Source: Haliangium sp050303215
GTDB lineage: Bacteria > Myxococcota_A > Polyangia > Haliangiales > Haliangiaceae
NCBI RefSeq assembly: GCF_050303215.1
Contig: NZ_JBNLBH010000007.1
Coordinates: forward strand, 1 to 64,000
Reading direction: 5' to 3'
DNA: 64,000 nt
Below are positions 13,535-26,450 of the stretch, in pieces. How positions within the stretch are numbered: position 1 is the stretch's first letter; each line of letters opens with the position of its first letter. The position numbers and the translations under genes were made by a program. The notes under the pieces are model-generated. The model was not told the origin of the DNA, ran no database searches, and saw nothing but the letters and a program-made list of their open reading frames with translations.

Positions 13535-13709
13535 ATCACACCGTGACAATTGCACGGACAAGGCATGTCCCGGCGCGAACCTCCACGAGTCCAAGCGCAC
13601 ACTGGCGCAGCCGTGGTGGTCACGGACCGCCCTCGCGGCACGGATCCGCTGTTGTCCGCGCAGCGGCCGGCGGGTTCCAACCCCGGTGAGGTGAGCCGGG
13701 CCTCGTCGC

Positions 13710-14615
<906 letters not shown>

Positions 14616-14738
14616 GACTTCTTGATTGTTAAGCGATCTCAGCCGAGTGCACAAGCTCGCCGGTGCGTTTGGAGGTCTGGTCGAGCGCACGCGGGTCGGT
14701 CGGCCTCTCTTTCCTCCGGTCCCGGGCCGTGGTAATGC

Positions 14739-16163
14739 ATGCCCACCGTGTGCGGCATCTTCGGCATCTACGGCCACGACGAGGCGGCCAACATCGCCTA
14801 CTTGGGCCTGCATTCGCTCCAGCACCGCGGCCAGGAGTCGGCCGGGATCGTGGCCGCGGGATCGGCCGGGCTGCGCCGCCAGGTCGCCATGGGGCTGGTC
14901 TCGGACGCCTTCGACGAGGCCCGGCTGGCCCGGCTGCCGGGCCGGGCCGCGGTCGGGCACGTGCGCTACTCCACCTCGGGCAGTTCGGAGCTGCGCAACG
15001 CCCAGCCGTTCCTGTTCGAGTACGCCCGCGGCAGCGTAGCCATCGCCCACAACGGCAACCTCATCGACGCCCCTGAGATCCGTGCCGAGCTCGAGAGCGC
15101 CGGGTCGATCTTCCAGACCTCGAGCGACACCGAGGTCATCGTGCACCTGCTCGCGCGCGCCCGCGAGAACACCACCGAGGAGCGCCTGCTCACGGCCCTG
15201 GCCCAGGTCCACGGCGCCTACTCCCTGGTCGTGCTCACCGAGGACAAGCTCATCGCCGTGCGCGATCCCCACGGGGTTCGGCCGCTGTGTCTGGGCCGGC
15301 TCAAGGACGCCTACGTGCTGTCGTCGGAGACCTCGTCTTTCGACCTCATCGAGGCCGAGTTCATCCGTGAACTCGCGCCCGGCGAGATGCTGATCATCGA
15401 CCAGCACGGGCTGCGCTCGTGCCGGTTGCGCCCCGACGGCGACGCCCCCCGCCACTTCTGCGTGTTCGAGCACATCTACTTCGCGCGCCCCGACAGCCTG
15501 CTCGACGGCCGCGCCGTGTACCGCTGTCGCGAGCAGCTTGGCCGGCGCCTGGCCGTCGAGCACCCGGTCGACGCCGACGTGGTGATCCCGGTGCCCGACT
15601 CGGGGGTCGCGGCTGCCATCGGCTACGCCCGCGAGGCCGGCATCACCTACGAGATGGGCCTGATCCGCTCCCACTACGTGGGGCGGACCTTCATCGAGCC
15701 CCAGGACTCCATCCGCCACTTCGGGGTTCGGCTCAAGCTCAGCCCGGTCCGGGCCGTGGTCGACGGCAAGCGGGTCGTGGTCGTGGACGACTCCCTCGTC
15801 CGCGGCACCACCTCGCGCAAGATCATCAAGATGCTGCGTGCCGCCGGCGCCCGCGAGGTCCACCTTCGCATCGCCGCGCCGCCGACCACGCACCCGTGCT
15901 ACTACGGCATCGACACCCCGACCCGCTCCGAGCTGATCGCGTCGTCGCATACCGTGGCCGAGATCGCCCGCTACATCACCTGCGACTCCCTCGGCTACCT
16001 GTCCCACGACGGCATGATGGCCGCGCTCGGGGTCGATGGTGCCGCGGCCGGCTACTGCTCGGCCTGCTTCACCGGCCGCTACCCGCTCGCGCTGGCGCGC
16101 CGCGGCCCGGCCGACGGCGACCGAGACCAGCCTCGCCCGCTCCGCTTGCCGCTGTCCTCGTGA
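14739..16163 (+). CDS. purF: Amidophosphoribosyltransferase (de novo purine synthesis)
   Basis: A 474-residue enzyme that makes phosphoribosylamine from PRPP and glutamine. The N-terminal Ntn glutamine amidotransferase begins CGIFGIYG and continues LHSLQHRGQESAGI; the PRPP-binding motif is VVVVDDSLVRGTTS near residue 345. The ATG at 14739 would place the catalytic cysteine at residue 5 behind a short propeptide. A GTG at 14748 immediately precedes the cysteine and would give the processed form directly; neither start has a strong ribosome site. The C-terminus keeps YCSACFTGRYPL. Confidence 0.95.
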   Translation: MPTVCGIFGIYGHDEAANIAYLGLHSLQHRGQESAGIVAAGSAGLRRQVAMGLVSDAFDEARLARLPGRAAVGHVRYSTSGSSELRNAQPFLFEYARGSVAIAHNGNLIDAPEIRAELESAGSIFQTSSDTEVIVHLLARARENTTEERLLTALAQVHGAYSLVVLTEDKLIAVRDPHGVRPLCLGRLKDAYVLSSETSSFDLIEAEFIRELAPGEMLIIDQHGLRSCRLRPDGDAPRHFCVFEHIYFARPDSLLDGRAVYRCREQLGRRLAVEHPVDADVVIPVPDSGVAAAIGYAREAGITYEMGLIRSHYVGRTFIEPQDSIRHFGVRLKLSPVRAVVDGKRVVVVDDSLVRGTTSRKIIKMLRAAGAREVHLRIAAPPTTHPCYYGIDTPTRSELIASSHTVAEIARYITCDSLGYLSHDGMMAALGVDGAAAGYCSACFTGRYPLALARRGPADGDRDQPRPLRLPLSS

Positions 16164-16231
16164 CCGCGGGCTCCCTTGCGCGCCCGTCTGCGCCCACTCG
16201 CGCCACCTCGGCGCCCACCGAGAGAACGTCC

Positions 16232-17375
<1,144 letters not shown>

Positions 17376-17402
17376 ACCTGCGCCGGTCGCGGCGACGCGC
17401 GC

Positions 17403-18017
17403 CTACTCGCCCCCGTCCTGCTCGAGGATGGTGAACTCGACCCGGCGGTTCTGGTACCGGCCCTGTTCGGTGTCGTTGTCGGCCACCGGTCGGCTCATCC
17501 CGTAGCCCTTGATGGCCAGGCGCTCGGCCGCGATGCCCTGCTCGGTCAAGTAGGTCCGCACCGACTGGGCGCGCTGCCGCGACAGCCGCAGGTTGTTCTT
17601 GCGCCCGCCGACCGAGTCGGTGTGCCCTTCGATGAGCACCTTGGTGATCTGGGGGTTGTCGCGCAGGATGCGCGCGACCTCGTCGAGCAAGCTCTTGGAC
17701 TCCTCGAGCAGGACCGCTTTGCCGGTCTCGAACTGCACGGTCTGCATGAGCTCGATCTTGTCGCCGCGGAGCACGGCCCGCTCGGGTTCGGGCGCGGGCT
17801 CGGGTTCCGGCGCGGGCGCAGGCGCGGGCGCGGGCTCGGGTTCGGGCGCGGGCGGAGGCGCGTCGGCACACGCGAACACGGGCGCGGCCCAGTTGTTCAC
17901 GGGCCGGCAAGTGCGGGTGTCGGCGGCTCCGCAGCCGCTGAGCAGGGCGCCGGCGCCGGCGAGGAAGGTGGCGACGAGGGCGAGGACGAGGGGGGTACGA
18001 AGTCGAGTAGATGCCAT
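17403..18017 (-). CDS. OmpA/Pal-like lipoprotein
   Basis: A 204-residue exported protein. A signal peptide with lipobox LLSGC near residues 25-30 is followed by a Pro/Glu/Ala linker (about 53-78) of PEP repeats, then an OmpA C-terminal domain (about 90-200) with the peptidoglycan-binding motif TDSVGGRKNNLRLSRQRAQSV and GYGMSRPVADN. It should tether the outer membrane to peptidoglycan. ATG at 18017 has AGGAG eight bases upstream. It is 11 bases downstream of the barrel-like gene, so they form an operon. Confidence 0.88.
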   Translation of the reverse strand: MASTRLRTPLVLALVATFLAGAGALLSGCGAADTRTCRPVNNWAAPVFACADAPPPAPEPEPAPAPAPAPEPEPAPEPERAVLRGDKIELMQTVQFETGKAVLLEESKSLLDEVARILRDNPQITKVLIEGHTDSVGGRKNNLRLSRQRAQSVRTYLTEQGIAAERLAIKGYGMSRPVADNDTEQGRYQNRRVEFTILEQDGGE

Positions 18018-18028
18018 GGGATCGTCTC

Positions 18029-18835
18029 CTACAAGACCACGCCGCCGCCGACGGTCAGGACCCGCGCGTCGAAGCCGTTGGTGATGCCGTCGCCGCCTGC
18101 GACGGCCGGCAGCGTGAAGGCGGCCTCGGCCCAGATGCCGCCCGTGATCAGGAAGCGCCCGCCCACGGACAGCGGGATCCGCCACAGGTTCCCGACGTCG
18201 GTGAAGGGCAGCACGATGCCGGTCTGGAGGCCCACGCTGATCTTGGGCGTGATCTCGTACATCGTCGCCAGCGGGAGCGAGAACACCTCTTCGTTGCCGG
18301 CGTCGCGCTCGGTGATGCCGACCGACAGGTTGGGGTTGAAGATCACCGCGATCGGTCCCTGCCACTTGCCCACCAACCCGACCTTGAGCGCGAGCAAGAA
18401 GGGATCGAAGTCGCTGATGAACACGCCGCCGTCGACGGCCAGGGGCAGGACCCCCTCCAGCAGGTTGTAGCGGGCGTCGAGGCCGAGGTTGTGATAGACG
18501 CCGGCGCCGCAGCCGTTGTCCTCGCCGGTGAGGCACAGGCTGGTGCCGACGCCGCCGTAGAAGCCACCGCTGCCGGGAGCGCTGTGGACCAGGCCCAGGC
18601 TGAGGTCGTCGTTCAGGCCGTACCAGATGTCCGGCGACAGCGACACCGGCTTGATGACGTTGTCGGCCGACAGGTTGACCTCGATGAAGCCCTGCGCAAG
18701 CAGGGTGCCCTTGGGCAGGGTCATGCGATGGCTCTCGCGGGCGGGCGCCGTCTGGGCGCTTACCGCGGCCGGACAGGCGACGGCGACGGCGACGGCGAGC
18801 GGGATCGCGCCGAGGAGTGTGCGGAGTTCGAGCAT
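18029..18835 (-). CDS. Predicted outer-membrane beta-barrel protein
   Basis: A 268-residue protein with a clear signal peptide (LLGAIPLAVAVAVACPAAVSAQ; cleavage after SAQ near 27). The mature part alternates polar and hydrophobic residues in short strands, is rich in glycine and aromatic residues and ends with a strand-like ARVLTVGGGVVL. This suggests a small outer-membrane barrel; it is not assigned to a family. AAGGA precedes the ATG by seven bases. It lies directly upstream of the OmpA-like lipoprotein. No gene is seen in the 231-bp region between this start and the next gene. Confidence 0.65.
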   Translation of the reverse strand: MLELRTLLGAIPLAVAVAVACPAAVSAQTAPARESHRMTLPKGTLLAQGFIEVNLSADNVIKPVSLSPDIWYGLNDDLSLGLVHSAPGSGGFYGGVGTSLCLTGEDNGCGAGVYHNLGLDARYNLLEGVLPLAVDGGVFISDFDPFLLALKVGLVGKWQGPIAVIFNPNLSVGITERDAGNEEVFSLPLATMYEITPKISVGLQTGIVLPFTDVGNLWRIPLSVGGRFLITGGIWAEAAFTLPAVAGGDGITNGFDARVLTVGGGVVL

Positions 18836-19066
18836 GGGGTGGTCCTTGGTCGAGTCCGGGACGCGCTCCCCGCGTCACCCGTCCCCACTCGGCGTCCGCG
18901 CGCACACTGTCGCACTGGCCCCGGCGGGCAGCAAGCCACCTCGACGGCAATTTCGACATCGGGCGGCCCTTGCGCCGGTGGGCGGGTCGCCTGCGTCTCG
19001 ATATGAAGCGTTTTCTGCGAGGGTCGTGCGCCTCGCGCGACCGCGACGGCCCGTTCGCGGCCGACG

Positions 19067-20008
19067 TCAGCTCGGACCGGAGCGGGCCAGCACCCGGCGG
19101 ATGCGGGCTCGGTGCGGCTCGAGGCCCTTGTAGCGGGCGACCTCGGCCGGCATCCGCTCCACCGCGTCGGCCACGAGCGCGCGCTCGTCCCGGCTCAGGG
19201 ACGAAAACGGGTACAGATAGGTGCGGATCAGGAACGCCGCGGCGTCGTGATCCGGGAACGGCACGGTCACCTGGCGCTCGACCCGCACCCACCCGATCGG
19301 GCCCCCGAACTCTTCGGCCTCGTCCCAGTCCAGGTGCAGGCCGAGGTCGGGGTGATGGTCGAGGTTGTCGTCGGCGCACAGCGACCACACGAAGCGCACG
19401 TACGGGCCCCGCTCGATCATGGCGGCGACCATGCTGGCGGCGGCGGCGGCGTGCTCGGCGAAGCCGGGCACGGGCCGGTGGATGCGTTGGAAGTCCCAGC
19501 CCAGCACTTCGTCCGAGCGCCAGTCGCTGGGGAAGCACACGTGCGCCATGATCACGCGATCACCTCGTGAGGCGCGCATTGGATCGCCCGCGTGGCCGTT
19601 GCCGTCGCCACCGAGGCGGTCTTCGCCGTGGCCACGCTGGATCACCACCATGTCCTCTTGCAGGTTGCGGACCCACTCGTCGTACGGGCTCAGGTAGTCC
19701 TCGTCCCCCCGTCCGAAATGGGCCAGGTCGGGGTGTTCGCGCGCCAGCGTCGCCTGGAGCCAGGCCAGCACTGCCTGGTGCGCGCTGCGCTGGCGCGCGG
19801 TCTCGGTCAGCCACCCGTGGCGGCGGTAGCGCGGTTCGCCGGTCTGGTCGAGCGCGCGCTTCTCGGCCAAGTAATGGGCGCGCTGGTCGTCGAATTGGAA
19901 GTAGCGCCGGTCGGTGGCGCCGTTGCCGAAATCGCGTCCAAACGGCATCAGCCCGGCGCTCATCTTGGCGCCGGGTTTGACCGGAAAGTATCGCGCGGGG
20001 GTCACCAC
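19067..20008 (-). CDS. DUF3445 (heme-dependent oxidative N-demethylase-like) protein
   Basis: A 313-residue protein. The central segment resembles DUF3445: AHVCFPSDWR, IHRPVPGF, a later RFVWSLCADDNLDHHPDLG, and ERQVTVPFPDHDAAAFLIRTYLYPFSSLSRDE. The family includes subunits of heme-dependent demethylases, but many members are uncharacterised, so the substrate is unknown. Start: GTG codons at 20008 and 20005; the ATG of MSAGLMPFGRDF further in is also possible. No partner subunits lie nearby. Confidence 0.7.
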   Translation of the reverse strand: MVTPARYFPVKPGAKMSAGLMPFGRDFGNGATDRRYFQFDDQRAHYLAEKRALDQTGEPRYRRHGWLTETARQRSAHQAVLAWLQATLAREHPDLAHFGRGDEDYLSPYDEWVRNLQEDMVVIQRGHGEDRLGGDGNGHAGDPMRASRGDRVIMAHVCFPSDWRSDEVLGWDFQRIHRPVPGFAEHAAAAASMVAAMIERGPYVRFVWSLCADDNLDHHPDLGLHLDWDEAEEFGGPIGWVRVERQVTVPFPDHDAAAFLIRTYLYPFSSLSRDERALVADAVERMPAEVARYKGLEPHRARIRRVLARSGPS

Positions 20009-20301
20009 CAGGGTGATAGCACATTGCCTTGGCCACGATCCAAAGTCGCGGCGCGCGGTGGTCGAGAACCGCAGAGCGAACTCCGGTGCGCCGCGTTACC
20101 GGCTTACTGTCGAACCTTCGGGTGTGACTGCGGTGACGAATGGGGGCGCCAAGGGACCAAAATCCAGCCCCGCACCGCCCGGCACGGGTGCCCGCGCCGG
20201 CAGCCGAGATGTGGTGTCACTGAATACAGCAAGGATACCAAACGTCGAGGGGGCGTATTACTTATGTAGGATGGCATCCGACGTTTACGTCCGGAGCAGA
20301 T
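20009..20301. other. Intergenic region with a distal inverted repeat
   Basis: No gene is seen in these 293 bp. The region contains an AT-richer segment (20220-20290) with an 8-bp inverted repeat, AAACGTCG at 20240-20247 and CGACGTTT at 20279-20286, bracketing a TATTACTTATG stretch. It may carry the promoter or leader of the next small gene. Confidence 0.4.
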
Positions 20302-20622
20302 ATGCACACCGACCAGCAGTCATCAGCCGACCTCGGTCTCGTGCTCGTGGGCTTGGGCGAGAGCCTGATCGGCCTGGACAGACCCCGCGACGCCCTGCCG
20401 CTCTTGTGCGAGGCGCTCCGGCTCTGGGCCCAGGGCTCGGCTGAGGTCATGGTCGAGGCCCGGACCCGCTTCGCCCTGGCCCGGGCCCTGGACGCCGGTC
20501 GGTCGTCGTCGTGGGCGCTGCGCCACGCTCGCAAGGCTCACGCGGGCTACGAGGCCGCCGGCGAGCGGGCTCGGCGCGAGCGCCGCGCGGTCGAGTCCTG
20601 GATGCGCGCGCGCGACCGCTGA
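20302..20622 (+). CDS. Short TPR-like protein, possibly a remnant of a kinase tail
   Basis: A 106-residue protein with an excellent ribosome site (GGAG five bases before ATG). It reads like two TPR helices pairs: LGESLIGLDRPRDALPLLCEALRLW and ARTRFALARALDAG ... ARKAHAGYEAAGE (quoted in part). This pattern is what the C-terminal TPR tails of myxobacterial Ser/Thr kinases look like, where the last repeat ends in EVxAWL; here it ends AVESWMRARDR. It may be a free-standing adaptor or the surviving 3' end of such a kinase. No kinase domain is found upstream. Confidence 0.55.
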   Translation: MHTDQQSSADLGLVLVGLGESLIGLDRPRDALPLLCEALRLWAQGSAEVMVEARTRFALARALDAGRSSSWALRHARKAHAGYEAAGERARRERRAVESWMRARDR

Positions 20623-20831
20623 GCGGCTGGGGGCGCGGCCTCGGTGCCAGCGCCGACGCCGGCCGGGCGGGGTCGCACCGATGTTCCCCACGGGCCCGCT
20701 CGCCCGCTCCGAGCGTCCACTCTTCCCGGCGAGTGCGCTACGGTAGAGCGCGATGCACATGGGCGAACGCTGACGTGCGCTCATGTCGTTCCTCCCACAA
20801 CCTCGACCCCGATCCGCCCTGTAGTAGAAGC

Positions 20832-21662
20832 ATGCGCAGTCTCCTCGTTTTGTCATTGGCCCTGCCGTTGTTCACCGCTTGTTTCCCCGGTCCGCCGGAT
20901 CGTGGGGGAGGTTCCGGGCCGGGCGGTTCGAGTCCGGACGCCGCCTCCGGGGGCGGGGACTGCAACTACACCACCGACTCGTCGGGCACCACGCCCGGGT
21001 TCCCGTTTGCCACCGCTACCTTCGACAGTGACATCCTGCCGGACTTGCAGTCCGGCTGCTACGTCGGACCCGCGTGCCACGGCCCCGGCAACAGCTACGG
21101 CTTCACCGTGTTCCAGACCGGCGACAGCGACTGCGCGAACGTCCAGACCTTCAACGAGGTCGTGGCCGACGCCGACTACATGAACGGCCCCGACATGAGT
21201 CGGATCATCCAGATCTCCGGGATGCAGCACCTCGTCATCGGGGAGCCGCTCCTGACCAATATGCGCGACTTCATCTCCGCCGCCCAGCAGGCGTATCAGG
21301 CCGGCGACGGCGGAGGCGGCGGAGGCGGCGCCGCGGTCACCCTCGACGCAGAAGTCTACATCCAGACCATCCAGCCGTTGCTGAACAGCTCCAACTGCCT
21401 CGGCTCCGGCTGTCACAGCCTCGAAGGCGGGGCCCTGGGAGGTGACTTCGGCCTGTACCCCAACGCCACCGTCGGCAGCACCGAACTTCAGACCAACCTC
21501 GACAACATCGCCGGTGCCCTGGGCAGCCCGCTGCCCACCGACGCCTTCGACACCCTCTTCTACGGCCGGGCCACGGACCGCCACGCCGGCGCCATCGTGA
21601 GCTCGACCCGCGACCTCCAGGACTGGATTCAGGCGGCCCTGGACGCGGCCGCGGTTCGCTGA
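20832..21662 (+). CDS. Lipoprotein with two CxnCH motifs
   Basis: A 276-residue exported protein. A signal peptide ends in LFTAC (lipidated cysteine near residue 17), followed by a Gly/Ser-rich linker. Two segments resemble the entry of cytochrome-c-like domains: CYVGPACH (C-X5-CH) and, after a glycine run, IQPLLNSSNCLGSGCH (C-X4-CH). The spacing is not the CXXCH of normal c-type heme, so heme binding is uncertain. Many myxobacterial lipoproteins share IQPIL...C..CH. The start ATG at 20832 gives the signal peptide; a longer frame upstream does not. Confidence 0.7.
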   Translation: MRSLLVLSLALPLFTACFPGPPDRGGGSGPGGSSPDAASGGGDCNYTTDSSGTTPGFPFATATFDSDILPDLQSGCYVGPACHGPGNSYGFTVFQTGDSDCANVQTFNEVVADADYMNGPDMSRIIQISGMQHLVIGEPLLTNMRDFISAAQQAYQAGDGGGGGGGAAVTLDAEVYIQTIQPLLNSSNCLGSGCHSLEGGALGGDFGLYPNATVGSTELQTNLDNIAGALGSPLPTDAFDTLFYGRATDRHAGAIVSSTRDLQDWIQAALDAAAVR

Positions 21663-21767
21663 GGGCCGTCGCTTGGACGACGACCCGGCCGCGGCGGCGA
21701 TGACGCAGCCATGGCGACCGGCGCGGGATGCGCACACACGGCCGACTCTGCTACCCTCCTGGGCCGA

Positions 21768-22634
21768 ATGGCTGTGAAGGTCTATATCGACGGCGTGCTG
21801 TACGATCCCGAGCACGCGGTGGTGTCGGTCTTCGACCGCGGGTTCCTATACGGTGACAGCGTGTACGAGGTCATGCGGACCTCGGCCGGGGTGCCCGTGG
21901 ACGAAGCCCCCCACCTCGCTCGCCTGGCCGACTCCGCCGCCGCCATCGCGCTGTGCCCGCCGTCGGTCGAGTACCTCCGCGCGGCCATCCGTGAGTCCCT
22001 GGCCGCCGCCGACAACGACGAGTCCTACATCCGGGTCGTGGTCACGCGCGGTGGCGGCGAGATCGGTCTGGACATGGCCCTGGCTGACGAACCTCGTTTG
22101 ATTATCATCATCAAGCCCCTGACCCGGCCCGCGCCCGAGCTGTACCAACGCGGCATCGCGCTCGCCATCGTTCATCGCCAGCGGACCTCGCGCCAGTCCA
22201 TGGACCCCCGGATCAAATCCGGGAATTACCTCAACAACATCATGGCGCTGCACGAGGCCCGCCGAGTCGGCGCCGACGAGGCCCTGATGTGCGACGCCGC
22301 CGGCCGCGTCGCCGAGGGCACTACCAGCAACGTGTTCGTGGTCAATGGCGGGGGTCTGATCACGCCCACGCTCGACATCGGGCTATTGCCGGGCATCACC
22401 CGGCGGCGGGTCATCGAGCTGGCACGGCGAGACGGCATGGATGTGGTCGAGGGGGTGCTCACCCCGGAGCAGGTGCGGAGCGCCGACGAGGCCTTCATCA
22501 CCAGCTCGATCCGCGGGGTCCTGCCCGTCGCCACGGTCGACGGCGCGCCGCTGGCGTGCCCGGCCGCGGGCCCGGTGACGAGACGAATCATGACCCTGTA
22601 CGATGACTTCCTCGCGGAGCAAGCGCGCGCCTAG
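21768..22634 (+). CDS. Class IV PLP aminotransferase (branched-chain or D-amino-acid type)
   Basis: A 288-residue fold-type IV enzyme. The PLP lysine is in RIKSGNYLNNIMALHEARR; EALMCDAAGRVAEGTTSNVFVV and the N-terminal DRGFLYGDSVYEV are also typical. These motifs are shared by branched-chain aminotransferases, D-amino-acid transaminases and aminodeoxychorismate lyases; the sequence alone does not separate them, though SGNYLNN favours the branched-chain/D-amino-acid group. ATG at 21768 gives the usual length; the frame extends to 21711. Only 21 bp separate it from the next gene. Confidence 0.82.
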   Translation: MAVKVYIDGVLYDPEHAVVSVFDRGFLYGDSVYEVMRTSAGVPVDEAPHLARLADSAAAIALCPPSVEYLRAAIRESLAAADNDESYIRVVVTRGGGEIGLDMALADEPRLIIIIKPLTRPAPELYQRGIALAIVHRQRTSRQSMDPRIKSGNYLNNIMALHEARRVGADEALMCDAAGRVAEGTTSNVFVVNGGGLITPTLDIGLLPGITRRRVIELARRDGMDVVEGVLTPEQVRSADEAFITSSIRGVLPVATVDGAPLACPAAGPVTRRIMTLYDDFLAEQARA

Positions 22635-22655
22635 GCGCATATACTGGGGACGGAC

Positions 22656-24482
22656 ATGGCTAGACGCGATACGCGCACCATCAAGGATCAGGTCGCCGCC
22701 GCGCGCGACAAGGGGAAGCTCAAGCAGGCGCTCAAGGGCTACATCGAGCTCGAGCAGATCGAGCCCGACGACGGGGAGTGGTCGCGGCGGGCGGCCGAGA
22801 TGTACCGGCGGCTGGGCAAGGACGACCTGGCGGTGTCGGCGTTGGAGCGGGCGGCGGACAAGTACGTCCGGGCCGGGTTCCTGGTCAAGGCCATCGCCGC
22901 CTGCAAAATGATCCTCCAGATCGACCCCTCCCACTCCGCCATCCGCGAGCGCCTCAGCGTCCTCAACGCCGAGCGGACCGGGGTCGGTGGCCCCGCCGGG
23001 ACCGCGCGGGCGCCGACTTCACTGCCCGAGCCGCCGTCACGGCTGCCCCCACGCGAGCCTGCACCTGCACCTGCGCCTGCTCCTGTGGCTGCGCCCGAGC
23101 CCGACTCCGACTCGCTGGCCAGCATCGACGTCGACCTGGGGCACCCGGATGACGACGACACCGACGTGCTCGGCTTCGAACTGGGCGTCCCCGAGCCGGC
23201 GCCCAGCGCCGACGATCTGGGCCTGGGCGGGTTCGAACTCGACGGCATGGACCTCGGCCCCATGGATCTCGGCGAGTTGGAGCTGGAACTGGCGCCGCCC
23301 GGGGAGCCGGCGGCCGACCCTCGGCCCACGCCGGCCCCCCAGCCCGCGCCGACGCGCCACCAGACCGAGCCCGCGCCGGCCCAGCCCGGATCGGGAACGG
23401 CCACGGGCAAGGGCCGGCGGCGTAACTCCCGCCGCACGATCCCGCCCGGCGCCCCGCTGGACCAGGTCACCTTGGGCGAGGTCGTGCCCGGGGCCCGGCA
23501 GGAGGTCAACGACCGCGGCGAGGACTCGGGTGTGTTCGAGATCCCGCTCGAGCTCGAAGACAGCGACATCATCGAGATCGACGACGAGGACGTGCTCGAG
23601 GTCGCCGAGGCCGACGCGGGGTTGGGGGAGGGGGCCCGGCGGGCGCTGCGCGAGACCCCGCTCCTGTCCTCGTTGGGCCCGGACGCCATGCAGCGGCTCA
23701 TCGACGAGGTAGTGCTGGTGCAGCTCGAGCCTGGGCAGGTGCTGTTCCGCGAGGGCGACATGGGCGACGCCCTGTACGTGGTCGCCGACGGCTCGGTGTC
23801 AGTGATGTCCGAGGGCCCGCCCCGGGTCGAGCTCAGCAACCTCGGCGAAGGCTCCTTCTTCGGCGAGATCGCCCTGGTGACCGACCAGGTCCGCAACGCC
23901 ACCATCGAAGCCCACCCCAAGAGCGGGGCCCAACTCCTGGCCATCGCGCGCAACGTCATCAGCGACTTGGTCGAAGAGGAGCCGGCGGTGTTGCAGGCCC
24001 TGCTGCGCTTCCTGCGCGACCGCCTGGTCGACAGCCTGGTGTCCACCAGCCCCCTGTTTGCGCCCTTCGCCGGCGATGAGCGTCAGGCCCTGGCCTCGCG
24101 CTTTCGCTTCCTCGAGGCCCAGCCCGGCGCGGTGGTGCTCGAGCAGGGGGTCAAGGCCAGCGGCTTCTTCATCCTGTTGGCCGGCCGGCTGGAGGCCGCC
24201 TATCGCGACGACGCCGGCGAGCGCATCCTGGGCACCCTCGACTCCGGGGACATGTTCGGTGAGCTGTCGCTCCTGTCCAACATCCCGGCCGAGGTCACGG
24301 TGCGGGCCACCGCCAAGTCATTCCTGCTCGAACTCCGCGCCGACACCTTCCGCGAGGTCATCATGACCCATCCTCAGGTGCTCATGGTGCTGTCAGATCT
24401 GGCCGACGCCCGCCAGCGCGAGCTCGACCGCATCCTGGCCGGCGGCGGCGACTACCCGCCCGGCAACGTGCGCCTGGTATAA
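22656..24482 (+). CDS. TPR protein with two cyclic-nucleotide-binding domains
   Basis: A 608-residue protein. Residues about 1-105 are TPR-like (KQALKGYIELEQIEPDDGEW..., KAIAACKMILQIDPSH). A long Pro/Ala/Asp-rich linker (about 110-300) follows. From about 325 there are two cNMP-binding beta-barrels. The first keeps GEIALVTDQVRNATI, the phosphate-binding cassette with its arginine. In the second, FGELSLLSNIPAEVTV lacks the arginine, so it may not bind a nucleotide. GGGGA lies five bases before the ATG. Likely a cytoplasmic adaptor or scaffold responding to cAMP or c-di-nucleotide signals; downstream target unknown. Confidence 0.8.
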   Translation: MARRDTRTIKDQVAAARDKGKLKQALKGYIELEQIEPDDGEWSRRAAEMYRRLGKDDLAVSALERAADKYVRAGFLVKAIAACKMILQIDPSHSAIRERLSVLNAERTGVGGPAGTARAPTSLPEPPSRLPPREPAPAPAPAPVAAPEPDSDSLASIDVDLGHPDDDDTDVLGFELGVPEPAPSADDLGLGGFELDGMDLGPMDLGELELELAPPGEPAADPRPTPAPQPAPTRHQTEPAPAQPGSGTATGKGRRRNSRRTIPPGAPLDQVTLGEVVPGARQEVNDRGEDSGVFEIPLELEDSDIIEIDDEDVLEVAEADAGLGEGARRALRETPLLSSLGPDAMQRLIDEVVLVQLEPGQVLFREGDMGDALYVVADGSVSVMSEGPPRVELSNLGEGSFFGEIALVTDQVRNATIEAHPKSGAQLLAIARNVISDLVEEEPAVLQALLRFLRDRLVDSLVSTSPLFAPFAGDERQALASRFRFLEAQPGAVVLEQGVKASGFFILLAGRLEAAYRDDAGERILGTLDSGDMFGELSLLSNIPAEVTVRATAKSFLLELRADTFREVIMTHPQVLMVLSDLADARQRELDRILAGGGDYPPGNVRLV

Positions 24483-24569
24483 CCGGCTCGCGGGCGCGCC
24501 CACCTCGGCCGCGCCTGTGACGACCCGCCCGGCGGCGCCTCGCGGCCGGGCCGAGCCGCAGCCTGGGGC

Positions 24570-24809
24570 TCAGTCGAACAGCGGCGGCAGGAACGAGTAG
24601 CCCAGGGCCCCAGCGATGAGGATGGCCCCCATCATGAGGTAGATCAACCCGAACAAGAAGTGCCGGCGGCGCGGCTGGGCGTACAACCCCTTGCGCTGCA
24701 TGGCGAGCTGGTTGGCTTCGTTGCTGCGGAAGGCGATCTTGATTCGATAGAGGCCGAACAGGATCACCATACCGGCGACCAGAAAGGTGAGCCACGGCGG
24801 GACCATCAT
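24570..24809 (-). CDS. Small two-helix membrane protein
   Basis: A 79-residue protein with helices at about 6-22 (WLTFLVAGMVILFGLY) and 53-72 (LFGLIYLMMGAILIAGALG), joined by a positively charged loop. GAGGG precedes tandem ATGs at 24809 and 24806; spacing favours the second. I do not recognise the family. It is convergent with the cNMP gene. Confidence 0.65.
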   Translation of the reverse strand: MMVPPWLTFLVAGMVILFGLYRIKIAFRSNEANQLAMQRKGLYAQPRRRHFLFGLIYLMMGAILIAGALGYSFLPPLFD

Positions 24810-24905
24810 CGTCCCTCTTGTAGCATCAAACGCGCCGCCGCGGCAGGGGCATGTGAGCCCGGCGGGCGGCCGCGCGCGCTCCGGGGAGGCGCGCGGCGTC
24901 GGCGA

Positions 24906-26450
<1,545 letters not shown>

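Noticed and set aside
13671..13709. GGTTCCAACCC resembling a tRNA T-arm
   Set aside because: No acceptor stem, D-arm or anticodon arm could be assembled around it.
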